DNA of 64,000 bases, taken from assembly GCA_012934845.2 (NCBI GenBank), contig WNNJ02000482.1, forward strand, positions 62,001 to 126,000, written 5' to 3'. The DNA comes from Pomphorhynchus laevis (lineage: Eukaryota; Acanthocephala; Palaeacanthocephala; Echinorhynchida; Pomphorhynchidae). Below are positions 1 to 12,700 of this stretch, piece by piece. Numbering within the stretch: position 1 is the first letter of the stretch; each line of letters opens with the position of its first letter. The notes below the pieces were generated by a model. It saw only the letters and a list, made by a program, of their open reading frames with translations. It was not told where the DNA came from and ran no database searches. A program made the translations under genes and the position numbers.

Positions 1-471
1 ATAATAAAGAATTAAAATCAATATGTAACGATAATATTAGAAACATAATGGAAACAGAATGCAATTGTAAAAGTCTTAATGTTGATAATGGATCATATTT
101 CTTATAGGTAGACTTTTAAATAATTCTAAAAGTAAAGAAATAATAAGATCAGATTTAAGTAAATATATTCCTAAAATAGGGTATAAACTCTTACCTCCAT
201 TAGGACGAAAAATTTGTAATTATAATAAAGAATTAAAATCAATATGTAACGATAATATTAGAAACATAATGGAAACAGAATGCAATTGTAAAAGTCTTAG
301 TTTTGATAAAAAAATGAACATATATGTACCCATAATCTAGAATTAATTGAAAATTGTGAATTAAGAAAGCTGCTATCAAAAGGGTATAAAAATAGATTAA
401 ATAATAACAACGACAAAAATAATGATTACTTTAGTAAGCTGGTTAATAGTGAAAGCTTAAATACATCTAAG

Positions 472-1911
472 ATGAACATCTGGAAAGATTATATATTTGA
501 TAAAATTAAAAATAAAATGAAAATAACAAACAATTATAAAAGGAAAGATAAAATTAATAAAGATATGTATAAAGAACATACTAAATTAAAGGATAACTAT
601 ATAATAACAACTATTGATAAAGCTAGTAATAACTTTGTCTTCATATGCAAAAAGCTTTATTATGATATACTAATGAAAGAGGTTAATTCTAATGATTTAA
701 ATGTAAATCCAACATATGAACGTAGTGAGTTGAGTTTAGAAACAATTATTACAAGTCACTGTTCTATAATGGATAAAAAGGGTATAAAGGTTAAATCAGA
801 TAATAAAACTATACCTATATTATATTGGAATCCAAAATTACATAAAAATCCAATAAAACCTAGGTTCATATGTAGTGCGTTTAAATGTACATTAAAACCA
901 CTTTCTGTCTATATGAATAAAATACTTAAAGTAATTAAAGCACACTTTAAAAAATATTGCAAGGTAATCGAAATTAATACTGGTATAAAACACTATTTCA
1001 GTATTAATTCCACAAAAGAATTTTTAGAACAGACAAAAGGAATAAATTTTTAAAATATAAATACATACGATTTTAGTACGCTTTATACAAATCTAGATTT
1101 ATTAGATATTAAAGAAGCGTTAGTAAAATTAATTAATCTTATATTCGGAAAAAGATATACATATATTTGTTATAATAATTATAACGCCTATCTAACAAAA
1201 ATTAATCCATCAAGTAAATATAAATATATGAATAAAATTGAATTAATAGAATCCTTCAATATTTTGATAAATCAAAATTATTTAAAAGTAGAGACATCTA
1301 TATTTAGACAAGTAAAAGGTGTTCCAATGGGTGGTAATAGTAGCCCAATTATTGCTGACTTGTTTTTAAGCTTTATAGAATATGAATTTGTTCATAACTG
1401 TGTAAAAACTAAATCTAAACAATATAAATATATGAAATACATGTTTCGATACATTGATGATATATGTGTATTTAATTCTAATAATTTTTATTCAATTAGT
1501 GAGCACATTTATCCAGAAAGCCTTATTCTTAACAAAACCAATATTAATGATAAAGAAGGTGTATATCTAGATATGAACATTAAATTAACATCAACTAAAA
1601 CTACTATTAATTTATATCGTAAATATGACATATTTAAATTTACAAGAAACATATTTTTGCATGAGCATTCGTGCATACCATATAATATAAAATATAATGC
1701 ATTAAATAATGAAATTTTAAGAATTGCGACAATATGTAATGATATTTGTTTCTTTAAAATCATTTAAATAGTTTAATAGATACATATTTTAAACTAGGTT
1801 ACTATAAAAATAACATCAAGCAGAAAATAGCAAAATTTATAAATCAACACAATAATTTAAAGAATAAATTTAAACTCTTAAGTGGCAAATTTTTATGGAT
1901 GGATAATAAAT
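472..1911 (+). pseudogene. PLE reverse transcriptase, broken
   Basis: The readable parts are an N-terminal half (472-1053) with the KLHKNPIKPRF fingers motif, and a palm half (1228-1767) with GVPMGGNSSP (motif B) and FRYIDDIC (motif C, catalytic IDD). The C-terminal part that ends KFLWMDNK in the intact copy at 41-43 kb is recognisable up to about 1911. The reading is interrupted a small number of times, so this copy is not expected to make a whole enzyme. Identity to the 41-43 kb copy is high by eye, suggesting recent activity of the family. Confidence 0.8.
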
Positions 1912-1923
1912 AATATACTTTGC

Positions 1924-2090
1924 ATTAGAATAAGATACTAGATAGTTTTATCAGAGGAAATACATCATTAGCATGTATTTGGCCCCGCTGCTATGTTGGG
2001 TAGAGGAGTTAGGGGCCGAAACCTGATAGCATAGCAGTTCCTCCTGATGACCTCTAATTCTTATTCTGATACAACGTCTGTTATTTATTA
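1924..2090 (+). other. Structured PLE 3'-terminal module (pseudoknot-capable)
   Basis: Four pairings can be drawn. The outer arm pairs ATTAGAATAAG (1924-1934) with CTTATTCTGAT. A second arm pairs ATCAGAGGAA with TTCCTCCTGAT. An inner helix pairs CTGCTATG (1988-1995) with CATAGCAG (2030-2037). GGCCCC (1981-1986) pairs with GGGGCC (2012-2017). The last two interleave, which is a pseudoknot. The same module recurs in all PLE tails of this window, in both orientations. It contains GAAAC and CTGATGA, but not in hammerhead order. Function is unknown; a role in RT priming or RNA processing is inference. Confidence 0.6.
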
Positions 2091-2384
2091 GTCAATTCAT
2101 AAAAATGACTTTTTTTAATTTCATTTTTTTTTATTTTTAACTTGATTTAAATTATAAAAAATCTTAAAACAATTATTTATTTTATTATTTAATTATTAAA
2201 TTTTGATTTCGCATTATTATGTTTTGTTTATTTTATAATTATATTTAATACGTAAACTCAGTTAGCTGATTTTATTAGTATTTATGGTCGGCTGCTTTCG
2301 CCATTGCACTATATTCTACAAGAAAATATACTGAGAGTGTATGACGGCCTTAACTATTCGCCATCGATTATCGCGAATCGAGGG

Positions 2385-3290
2385 GTGTTACAATTAGACC
2401 CTTCAAATTTCTTGTCTTTTCATTATTTATAACGGATCTGCCTACTAAGCTGAAAGAAATTAACTGCGATACAGCTTCAATACTGTATGCTGATGATTTG
2501 GCAATTGTGTGCTCTTGCATTAGTTCGGACAAACCGCGTTGGACTCCCTATCTGCGTATTGCAAAGATAATGAATTGGGGATTAACCGAGTAAAATAGTG
2601 TTAAAATTTCGTGGAGTAGGTCGTCTATGTCGGTCTGATTAACTTTTTATCGACAATGCACATCTAGAATTTTGTTCTAATTACACATATCTAGGAATCT
2701 CAATGACATTAAGACTGTCATTGATTTCTCATATTCAAAACAAATGTGCAAAGATAATAGGTGCCACCTCGAGACTCGCAAATTTAGGAGCTTTATCTTT
2801 CAAAGATGCTCTACGTTATTTTCAAATAATGTTACTCTCTGGCCCTTTTTTTATATTATCATACTTCTGACCAAACCTGAAATCATTCAACTGTAAACAA
2901 ATCGATAACTGTCAGTCTCAATACATTAAAAGAATAGTTGGGGTTTCACTGAAGTGCTCTAGCTCTATTGTATGAATCCTAGCAAAGGTGAAGCCATGCT
3001 CGATCTATATAAGAGATCGTTTTATCTATCTCTTACACATGAATTTCTTACAAATATTCGAAATCTTAAAAGTAAGACCGCACTTTTAGACCCGGTGTAT
3101 CAGTTAACTCATGTTTATACCCAATCGAATAGGAGAAATCCCTTTTTAGTAAGATACCTTTTATTACTCGAAATCTTAAAAGTAAGACCGCACTTTTAGA
3201 CCAACTGTATGAGTTAACTTATGTTTATACCCAATCGAATAGGAGAAATCCCTTTTTAGTAAGATACCTTTTATTTAGCGTGCATCATTA
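2385..3290 (+). mobile_element. Decayed non-LTR (LINE) reverse transcriptase fragment
   Basis: Broken translations read around LFITDLP, then ILYADDLAIV (RT motif C, YADD, near 2485-2515), then a downstream helical stretch (HIQNKCAKIIGATSRLANLG) typical of the region after the palm in LINE ORF2 proteins. Several frame changes are needed and no 5' end, endonuclease or tail is seen. The distal part (3061-3280) is internally duplicated with a period of 110 bp. It probably lies in an upstream intron or flank of the chitinase gene that follows on the same strand. Confidence 0.6.
3061..3281 (+). repeat. Two-copy 110-bp tandem duplication
   Basis: A stretch starting AAATCTTAAAAGTAAGACCG occurs at 3061 and again at 3171 with only a few differences. 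It lies inside the LINE remnant and looks like a local duplication after insertion. Confidence 0.85.
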
Positions 3291-3709
3291 CATGGATACC
3301 ACTCTAAATTTTGTGTGAAACGCGTAATGATCCATATCCTAAATTTGATTACTGTGATTTGATATTCATCAATAAACTATTTTGAATATTTATTGCTGAA
3401 CTTTTCAAATTTTCCAATTTATTTGCAAATTTGTTTTTCTTTGTTAGTTTGACCCAAGCCGAAAGGTATAGTGGTTTTAATAATATGAAATTATTTTAAC
3501 AGATTTTAAATTTTATAAATCCAAGAATTTTTTGAGTATTATATTTAATTCTTAAACCTTTTTAATTGTGAGATTAAAAAGGATTAATTGTGTGATTTAA
3601 TTGTGAGATTTAATTTAATCGATTTAATTGTGTGAGATAATTTTATTACTAATTTATTGTATTAACCAAATTCAAAGAAGGGTTTCATATTTTATCTCTT
3701 ATAAAATAG

Positions 3710-6700
3710 GTACCGGAGATTTGTAAGACAAGTAAAACGAGGCAGTGGAATTCCCTTACTGGCAGTTGGTGGATGGAATTTAGGAATGGAAGCTGCGTCG
3801 AGGATGCTTTCTTCACGCAATACTCGTAGTTATTTTATTCAGAGCAGCATTATCTTACTAAGAAAATAGTAATTGCATGAGTTAATTTACATGATAATTA
3901 TATTTTTATTTTAGCGGGTTTGAAGGGCTTGACGTTGATTTCGAATATCCTGGCAACGAAGATCGTAATGGGACCGCCAATGATAAAGCTAATTTTGTTA
4001 ATTTACTAAAAGTATTAGCTTTTTACAAATTTCAAAAGCATTTTGACTAAAACAGATTTTTCGTTGAAAATTCGAAAATTTCTTTTGACGAAGGCAATAA
4101 GCACAAATACGTTTCATTGAATTGCCATCAAATTTATAATTTAAATTATCGTCAAACAAATTTCATATAACATCGTTCAATATCAAACTGAATGTTATGA
4201 ATTCATATTCATATCTGTATTCACATCTATATTCTAATATATCAACAGATACGACTATTTTTATCTTCATGGATAGTTAAAATTTTTCCAAAAGAATTAC
4301 AAAATAATAGGTAATGCACTCATCAGAGTATACTTAAGAATGCTTAAGGATACTTACTAGCTATCCAGATTCCAAAATAACTTGCCCCTATTTGATTGCT
4401 ACCAATCCGAGGATTAGGTTACTTGAATTTATTAATACACACACTTATATCGATCAAATTGATCATTATTATATAATCGACAATGGTATTGGAACATGTT
4501 CAAAATATAAATAGATCTTATTCGAGATTTTAAGTTTCATAAACGATAAATCCATTTTGCAGATAGAGAACACTAGATCCTTAAAGTATTATTACAATTA
4601 AATTCAATAACAGGAAGTTATTTGATACCTATCGAAATATTGAAAATTTTGAAGTGTTATATATCGGAATGTATTTTAATCTTGATACTATACAATAAAA
4701 TGAAGATATTTTTTTAATTTAAGAAGCAAACAATAATTGTTTTATTTATTTTAAATAATTAAAAACATTTATATTATCTATTATATTATTATAGATAATA
4801 TATTGTAATGTTATAATATTATAATCAATTATTACAATAATATAACTTTCAATATCTTTTAAAGCGGAAAGTAAAATGAAATACTTAATATTTTTGTTGT
4901 CTGAATAAAAGCGTTCATATAATTTTTAGCAAAATAGCAATAAATAATTTTCTTTTCTTTAATTAATTAAGCTCCAAATAAAACATTTAAAACGATAACA
5001 ATCAATATTTTTATAAATAGCGTTTTTATTTTGTTCTCCAACTCCAAAAATGATTAATTGATCATGATTACTTTCTTAAAATATTTAATTTTTAGGAATT
5101 TCGTGAAGCCGTCATAACGGAAAGTAAATCGAGTGGACTCAAAGAGCTAATTTTATCGGCAGCTGTTGCTCCACTATCAAATCGTGCAGACAAGGCTTAC
5201 AAACCAACAGAATTAGCAAAGTATAAGATTTTATTAATTTATCGATGATGCAAATACAATTGATTCCATTCAATTATATTTATAAAAAACGTTCAAAGAG
5301 CACAACTCAAATTATTTTTCAAAATATTTAAATATTATTGTTTTAAAAAAATAATATTTTAATTTGTATCAGATATTAACTAAAATAATTATATATTATT
5401 AGATATCTAATAATTAAGATAATTAATAATTAATATCTAATTCGTAATTAAATGTTAATTACGAATAATAATTACGAATTTTTGTATAGTTGCACATATC
5501 GTTTAAATATGTGTAATAATAATCTTATCTTTTAAATATCTTTTATATTAGATTTTTTTAAATTAAATGTTTTAAATTAAATTAAGATTTGTAATATTTT
5601 ATATTTTACAAATAAATATTTTAGTTCTTACTAGCTATTTATAATAGAACCTTACTATAAGTTCAAATAGTAGAAACCTTCAATTCTCCGGAAGAATGCA
5701 GCGAAATCTCTATGTTTATTTGACATTTTATTAATTTGGCACGCAATTATCTATCTGATTAGACACTATCGATGAAGTACTAAATATATTTTTTGAAATT
5801 TGTGAAGATCAAATGAATTTCACTAAATAAAATTTAAGTAAATTACAAATTACAAATTTTTGATAATTTTTTATAAGGAAAAATGCTTAAAATACAACGG
5901 AAGTGTTTCTTACATGTCAAATTGCGATTGCAATATGTCAACAAGGGGTATTTGACTTAAAGATAAAATAAATGTAAATTTGCCATGAAACTAGATATTG
6001 AAGAAAGATGTCATCACAAGCACTTTTGTATGGAATGCTTTACTGATGTTAAGTATAAATATATAATGTATTTTTGGCAGAAGTTACGCAAGAACAACCT
6101 CATAAATCAAACGTATTATGTCATCAAGGCAGATTTATGTAGATGAAATATTTTCCTGTGCCTTTGGCAGAACTTACTCAATGAAAACAACGTCAACATC
6201 AATCGTATAATGTCATTGAGACAGATTTTCGTAGATGAAATGTTTGTTATCAAGTTTTAACACTTTATTCGAGTTTGAAATGTTTAAACAATTAATACAC
6301 TCAGCGATCTTATTACATGATATTTGGTCACTACCAAATGGACTAAGCGGCCCTTGACGTCCCATGACGTGAGATTACATTTCGCCTGACGAAGTGATCA
6401 CGGATCTTGTTAGCAAGATCTGAATTGAGATTTTGAATGGAGATTGCACGCAGATCGTTTGGAGTTTGTCATGACTTTTGCTTTTATAAAAATATTCTAC
6501 ATGCAAAGTTGATATATCAGAAGAAGAGCTAGCAACATCGAGTTGGCGAACTCCCTCTCTGACTGTTTGTCTAAAGCTTATAGAATCGAGTGGATATAAA
6601 CTCGTGAACTTTGGAAAGGACATTCAAGATGTGGTAACTGCAAGTCCTTGATCATGAAGCAATACACAAATAAGGTTACACCTTATTCGAGTTTGAAATG

Positions 6701-9700
6701 TTTAAACAATTACTACATGCAGCGAATGTATGAAATGGTGAACACATGTAATTGATTTCGATGTTGACGAAATCAATAGTTGCGTAGCAATGAAAATTAC
6801 TAATAAAAATATTATATCATTTTATTCATATTAATCTTTAATTAGAAAATATAAAAATTATGAATAACTGATCTTATAAAAACTATCTTATACAATAGTA
6901 TAATCTAAATATAAAAGATTTTTAAAGCAAATCAATTTAAACAACAATTAATTGTTGTTTACTGCAAAAATTTTGTACCTTACTTTAAATTTTGCTTGAA
7001 AATTTTAAGTTGACAACTTAAATATTTAATATTTAAGTTGATATACATGTGCAGTTATTGTTACTATTGAAATTTTGATGACTATTTTTATTCTGCACGA
7101 TACTTTAATATTATCTATAAACCAACAGCAGTGCGCTACATTTCAATATCGGTGGACCTTATCAGTTAGAATTGGTAAACCTTATCAGCTACTCATACAA
7201 TACCTTCGTTTTACGTTTCTGTCCTTTTAAAGTTGGCTGACGATCATTCGACTGGTCTGATTTTATTGGCATTTAGATTTAATGAAAGACTTTTGTCTTA
7301 CATTTTGCAAATTTAATTGAAATCATTTTTTATTTTAAATTAAAGAAAATTAATTAATTTTGATTGTTTTACCTTCAATTTGATGACACATTTAATTACA
7401 AATTATGTCACTAAAATTATTAACAATTATTTATTTTATACTTTGTTATTCCAAAGCATTAAAAATATTTAAATTTTGATTACTATTTTTTATTTTGCAC
7501 GCTGCTTTAATCCTATCTATAAGCCAGCATCAGTTTGCTACATTTCAGTATTAGTGGACATCATCAGCTATTGATCCAATACCTACGTTTCACGTTTCGG
7601 TTCTTTTGACTCATATGCTTTATTGACAATTAGATTGAATAAAAGACTTTCGTCTTACATTTTGCAAATTAAATTAAAATCATTTTTTATTTTAAATTAA
7701 ATCAGCGTTGATAAGGGAAGGCTCGACCTACAATTTGAATACTTACCTATTTTTCCTAATTATTACTATTATCAAACTAGTCATCTATAGTTTGTTTCCT
7801 AATTTTAAGTTGATATACCTGTGCAGTCATTGTTACAATTTAAATTTTGATGACTATTTTATTCTGCACGCTACTTTAATCATATAAATAAGCCAACATT
7901 AGTACGCTACATTTCAGTATTAGTAGACCTTATCAGCTACTGATCCGATACCTAAATTGGCAATTAGATTTAATTGAATCTAATTCAATGAATTCAATTA
8001 AATCTAATTGCCAATAAAAGCAGACGAGTCGAGTGATCGTCAGCTAACATTAAAAAGACCGAAACGAGAAACGTAGTTATTGGATCAGTAGCTGAAGAGG
8101 TCCATTAATACTGAAATGTACCGTACTGCTGTTGGCTTATTGATAGAATTAAAGCAGCGTGTAGTGCCATCAAAAAATTTTAATCGATTGAAATTTTGAT
8201 AGAATTAACGTACTGCTGTTGGCTTATAGGTAGGATTAAACTATCACGTAATGTTATTGCAATGATTATATAAATTTAATATTAAGATATTTAAATTTCC
8301 AACTTATAAAAATTTTAAAATTTTTATATTTTATATAATATTTATGTTTTATGGTATAAAATATGTAATTAACTGATCTGATTTGGTATACATCCTAAAC
8401 AAATATCTAGTATTTAATGTTGGGCTCAAGTTCACTTAGCGTAATACGCGCAGGACATTAAAAATAAAAGTGGTATTTAGAAAATTGTTTTCTTTAGATG
8501 ATTTGTCCATTTTAATTCGCTGATATTCTGTGAATAAAATTTTATTTAGCTTGTAAATATTATGTAATTAGATATCTGGACTTCATCAGCGTGATGGCTT
8601 ATGATATTCATGGCTCATGGGAAGATACAATCGGATTTAATGCACCATTGTTACCGTCAATCAATAAGACAGGATTAAATCATCACTGGTGCCTGGTAAG
8701 ACATCGAATATTAATTCGACAATTGATTTATGTGAACATATCACTAATAAAATAACTGATTAATTTTTAATAGGTAATTTCATTTATTGCTTGATAAAGT
8801 TATTAAAGTTGTTAATATTGATAAAATCAGTTTTAATAACTAATTTAAATAATTTAATTTTTGATGATCAATCAATTGAATTAGTAGATATTTCAATCTC
8901 TTCTCATGCAGTTACCGAAAAATAATATTTTTCTTATTAAATTATAGCCCCTATGAACTCATCATGCATAGCAATTAACGAGCATGACAATATATTTTAA
9001 TGAAATATTTATGGGATTTGACGTATATCATATTTTGTTATTGTCCAACAATTCGTGGATATTTCGAAACCGATTATGTATAATTTATTTATCTCGTTAT
9101 TGCTGTTGGTGTGATTTGACACGTTATAGTCTTGTATATAAAGATTTAATTTTATTATGCATAATCAATGAATTATCAATTATTTTGAATTATCAATGAA
9201 TTGTAGTTTTTCTCTTCTCACCTCTTTAAAGATCAACAGTAGTTCCAATAATAAAATAACTTTGTTTTCTTTTCAAAAATACAATAATTTATTTTAATAA
9301 TTAATTACTTTGTTTTTATATAAATATTCATAAAAACAGAGTCATTTATATATTCTTATGCAATCTCAATCTCATATTATGCTAACCACGAATACTGATG
9401 ATAATATTATTATCATCAATAATATATAATATAATATAATATTATGATATAATATTATATATATTATAATAATATAATATTATGTAATATTCATCAATCT
9501 TATAATTCTGATGAAATTTTGACAGTGAAAACATTCAAGCAAAAAATATTTGCTAGAACGTTTAATAATTAAATATTATTAAATATTATATTTAATATTT
9601 TGTCCCACTGTGAGAGTATAATTGTTATGAATTTCACACTCATTTAACACATTTAATTTCTTTCTTGAAAATATACCTAATTTTATCCAAATTTCAATCT

Positions 9701-12700
9701 TATAAGATTGAAGATTATACTTTTTTCTTATGCATACGACCTCGCATGCATAAGTTTGAGAAATGAAAATATCTTGACAATAAATTAAGATCGAATGTAT
9801 TAATTGAATTTGGATATACATTTTACGTTCCAATTCCAGAGTCTGTTTTACGATATGCCTTTTTTGTAGCAGAAACAGAGAATACTTTCCTTTTGTTCAA
9901 AACTTTAATGTCAAAAACGCCCAAAGCGATTATTTGTTGAACGGAAAAGTATACAACAGAACAACCATATAATATAATAAGATTTTGAATAATAATATTA
10001 ATAATATTAAATAATATTATTTTTTTGTCGCTCTGTGGACTATGAATGATATGAATGCACACACAATATTTAAATTCTTACTTAAAAATTTAATTAAAAT
10101 CTAATAATTTTAATCCTAATTTTATTAAAACCTGATAAGACAACAGTTGCATAATTAAATAAATTATTATTTTCTCTATCAAAATCGAAATGGCAAGACG
10201 CCCCGCGTGAGGTAGAAAATTTATTGAATAGCACCTTCCGTTTTAATGATTCGTTTTCTCAACTTAATAATATTCTAACATAATGTTTTATTACATTTTA
10301 TCTTATTAATGATTTATTCTCTCAGTTCTGTGCTAACATAAAACAATGATGTTTAATAAAATAATAATAATATTTTAATTATTAAAGAATTAATAAACTT
10401 ATTAATTTATCAACATATATAATTACGTTCTAACAAATTTATAAAAATAAATAAATTTTTATATAAGTTATCAATGTTTTTAAATTTATATAAAAAATTT
10501 ATATGATAAATTCAAATCTAAATTTATTTAAACATTAAATAAATTAAAGAAGTAAGTAAATTAAAGAAGTAAATTAAAGAAATATATTAGATAATATTAG
10601 AAATAAGAAAATTAACATTTAACGTTTGTTTAATAATTAACACAACCATCTTTTATTAACTGAGTTGGACATAAATAAGGTATATATCAAACTTTTGAAT
10701 AAAAATACTACCTACGCAGTTGGAAGATATCATCAGATTTCTTGTTGCACTCAGAATTGGAGTGAGCTTGAGCATATTACAAAGAACTATTTAATAGGTA
10801 ACAGTTTGGTAATTTTTAAATAAATTGTAGCTCGATAACTTGTCACGACAACGATACAGTTGTACTTGTATTATTTGGCTAAAACGTTCAAGGCTATTCC
10901 AAAAATTACAAGTCTATCATTAGGTTTAATGCTAACAAATTCTAGTCGTATTTTTATCAGCTATAACACTTAGTGATTGACAACAACATGAATGTTTTAA
11001 CTTTAAAATTTATTAAAATTAAATAATTTTTTAAATTTATTTAATTGAAACAAATGGTTTTTAAACGTATATTATAAAATATTATAAAAATCTTAAATAC
11101 TGTGCTATCATAGAGGCTATCAATAGATTATTGGATCAATGAGCAGAAATTTCCCGCTCACAAAATAAACGTCGGCCTTGCAAATTATGGTCGATCATTT
11201 ACTCTTAGAACAAACGGAGGTGATTCGATTGGTCCAGGAAAGGCTGGTTCCACAACTCGCGAACCTGGAATACTAAGTTTTTTTGAAATAATGAATTTGG
11301 TTAAGGAAAGTTCGAAGAATCAACAATCAAATATATTTGAACGTACGTTTGATACTGAACATTTGGTGCCTTATATCACAAATGGTGTTGAATGGATTGG
11401 ATATGATGATACAACAAGTATACTTTTAAAGGTATCTACTATATTTATTGAACAATATAAAGTTCACGGAAAACAGTTTCTTCGAATTTAATACTTTTTG
11501 AAGTAGTAAACGGCCAGCTTGCGAATTTTAACGAATTTATATAAAATAAAAAGTTTAAAATATAAAATTAAAATGACCGTAATCTTTATGCGTCCATATA
11601 TTATTTCATTATGACATCCGAAATAAAAAATCATGTTCACACAATTTGCGTATTGAGTTAATATGCTCTTTAAATACTGAAATTCAATGCGGAATGTAGA
11701 TAAGTATGCAGTAAACTTTATCTAAGTATCCAAAGCAACTTTTCAAGGTAGTAAATGCAAGTTGATATCGTCACAAGTATATCATAACATCAAAATATTA
11801 ATTTATTTCTGTATATAAAGCAATATGCAGTCTTTTAATTAGTTCAACTAAATTTTATATCATTGAAAATGTCAATATATACAAAGAAGAGAGAGAGGAT
11901 TTGTTTTAATACTTCCTGCTAAATATTAAAAAACTAGTTCAATATTTCGGCTTATTCTTTCATCATTATCTATTAAAAACAGCAAGCAATTTGAATATCT
12001 TATAATTAAGGACTCAACTGAAATATTGAACTAATTTTTCAAATATTTTGTAATAAGAATTATGAAACCCTCTCTCATTTTCCATTTTATTAATTTCGAG
12101 AAAGATTTATACGACATTTTATAAAATGACTATGTGAGATGAGTTTATTCAATTTAGGAGCTATAAAGAGGTGTTCCATATACTATATATTTATCTGTAA
12201 AATCAAGGTCTGAATAACGAGACATTAGTTTTTAAGATATTAAGTATATCCACTGGCTCACATAGCGTTGATTATTCGTCACTAGGATCAGGGGCCTCGG
12301 ATCAGCAGCAAAACCGGTGTACAGTTGAATCAATTCCAGCGGATGGAATAATGCCTATGGTTGAATCAAATGTAATATCTGTTGGGAACGAATACTGTTC
12401 TGGAATCGGGGGTAGGTGTTACATACAGCTCATTACCTGAGTAAAAACCGATCCATAATATGATCAACAAATGAGTAATTGATATAAAAATGATCTCCTC
12501 ATCTCGAGAGGGAACTGTGTGCCAATTTTGATAAAGTTTGAATGCACGTTGCTACATGTGACTTCATTGCACTATAGATTTTCCGACTACTCATGTTAGT
12601 TTTATCGCAGAATGTTCGGATATCAAGCAATCTACGGATACCTCGTATTTATGTATCTTGGTTTGCCAATTACTGTAATATATTATGTAATTTGGATCTT

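Larger units (their letters stand above)
1..2282 (+). mobile_element. Penelope-like retroelement copy 1, broken, with 3' tail
   Basis: This is a reverse-transcriptase retroelement whose RT matches the other three PLE bodies in the window. The left end is rearranged: a short piece of the N-terminal region (1-82) is followed by a second, longer start of the same region (from about 108), so part of the element is duplicated head to tail. The RT reading then runs to about 1911 with a few interruptions. It is followed by a structured non-coding tail that ends near 2282 with the family's shared terminus (CTCAGTTAGCTGATTT). No GIY-YIG endonuclease is visible, although most classical Penelope elements carry one after the RT. 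Assignment to the PLE group rests on RT motifs and remains inference at subfamily level. Confidence 0.75.
5221..8571 (+). other. Chitinase intron 3
   Basis: This is a 3.35-kb AT-rich intron with GT at the left and AG at the right. The first 1.8 kb shows no gene. From about 7.0 kb it contains the hammerhead-bearing repeat array described separately. Confidence 0.75.

Noticed and set aside
1981-2037. HDV-like ribozyme at the PLE tail
   Set aside because: The interleaved helices recall the P1/P2 order of HDV-like ribozymes, but there is no P3 hairpin, no P1.1 pairing and no P4. The fit is topological only.
1981-2060. Hammerhead ribozyme in the PLE tail
   Set aside because: CTGATGA and GAAAC are both present, but GAAAC precedes CTGATGA and the helices that would close the core do not form on either strand. 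Reported as an unclassified structured module instead.
4300-4360. CTGATGAG on the minus strand in chitinase intron 2
   Set aside because: No helix II and no properly spaced GAAA or cleavage triplet; chance occurrence.
9500-9540. CTGATGA followed by GAAA on the plus strand
   Set aside because: The intervening bases cannot form helix II and there is no helix I.
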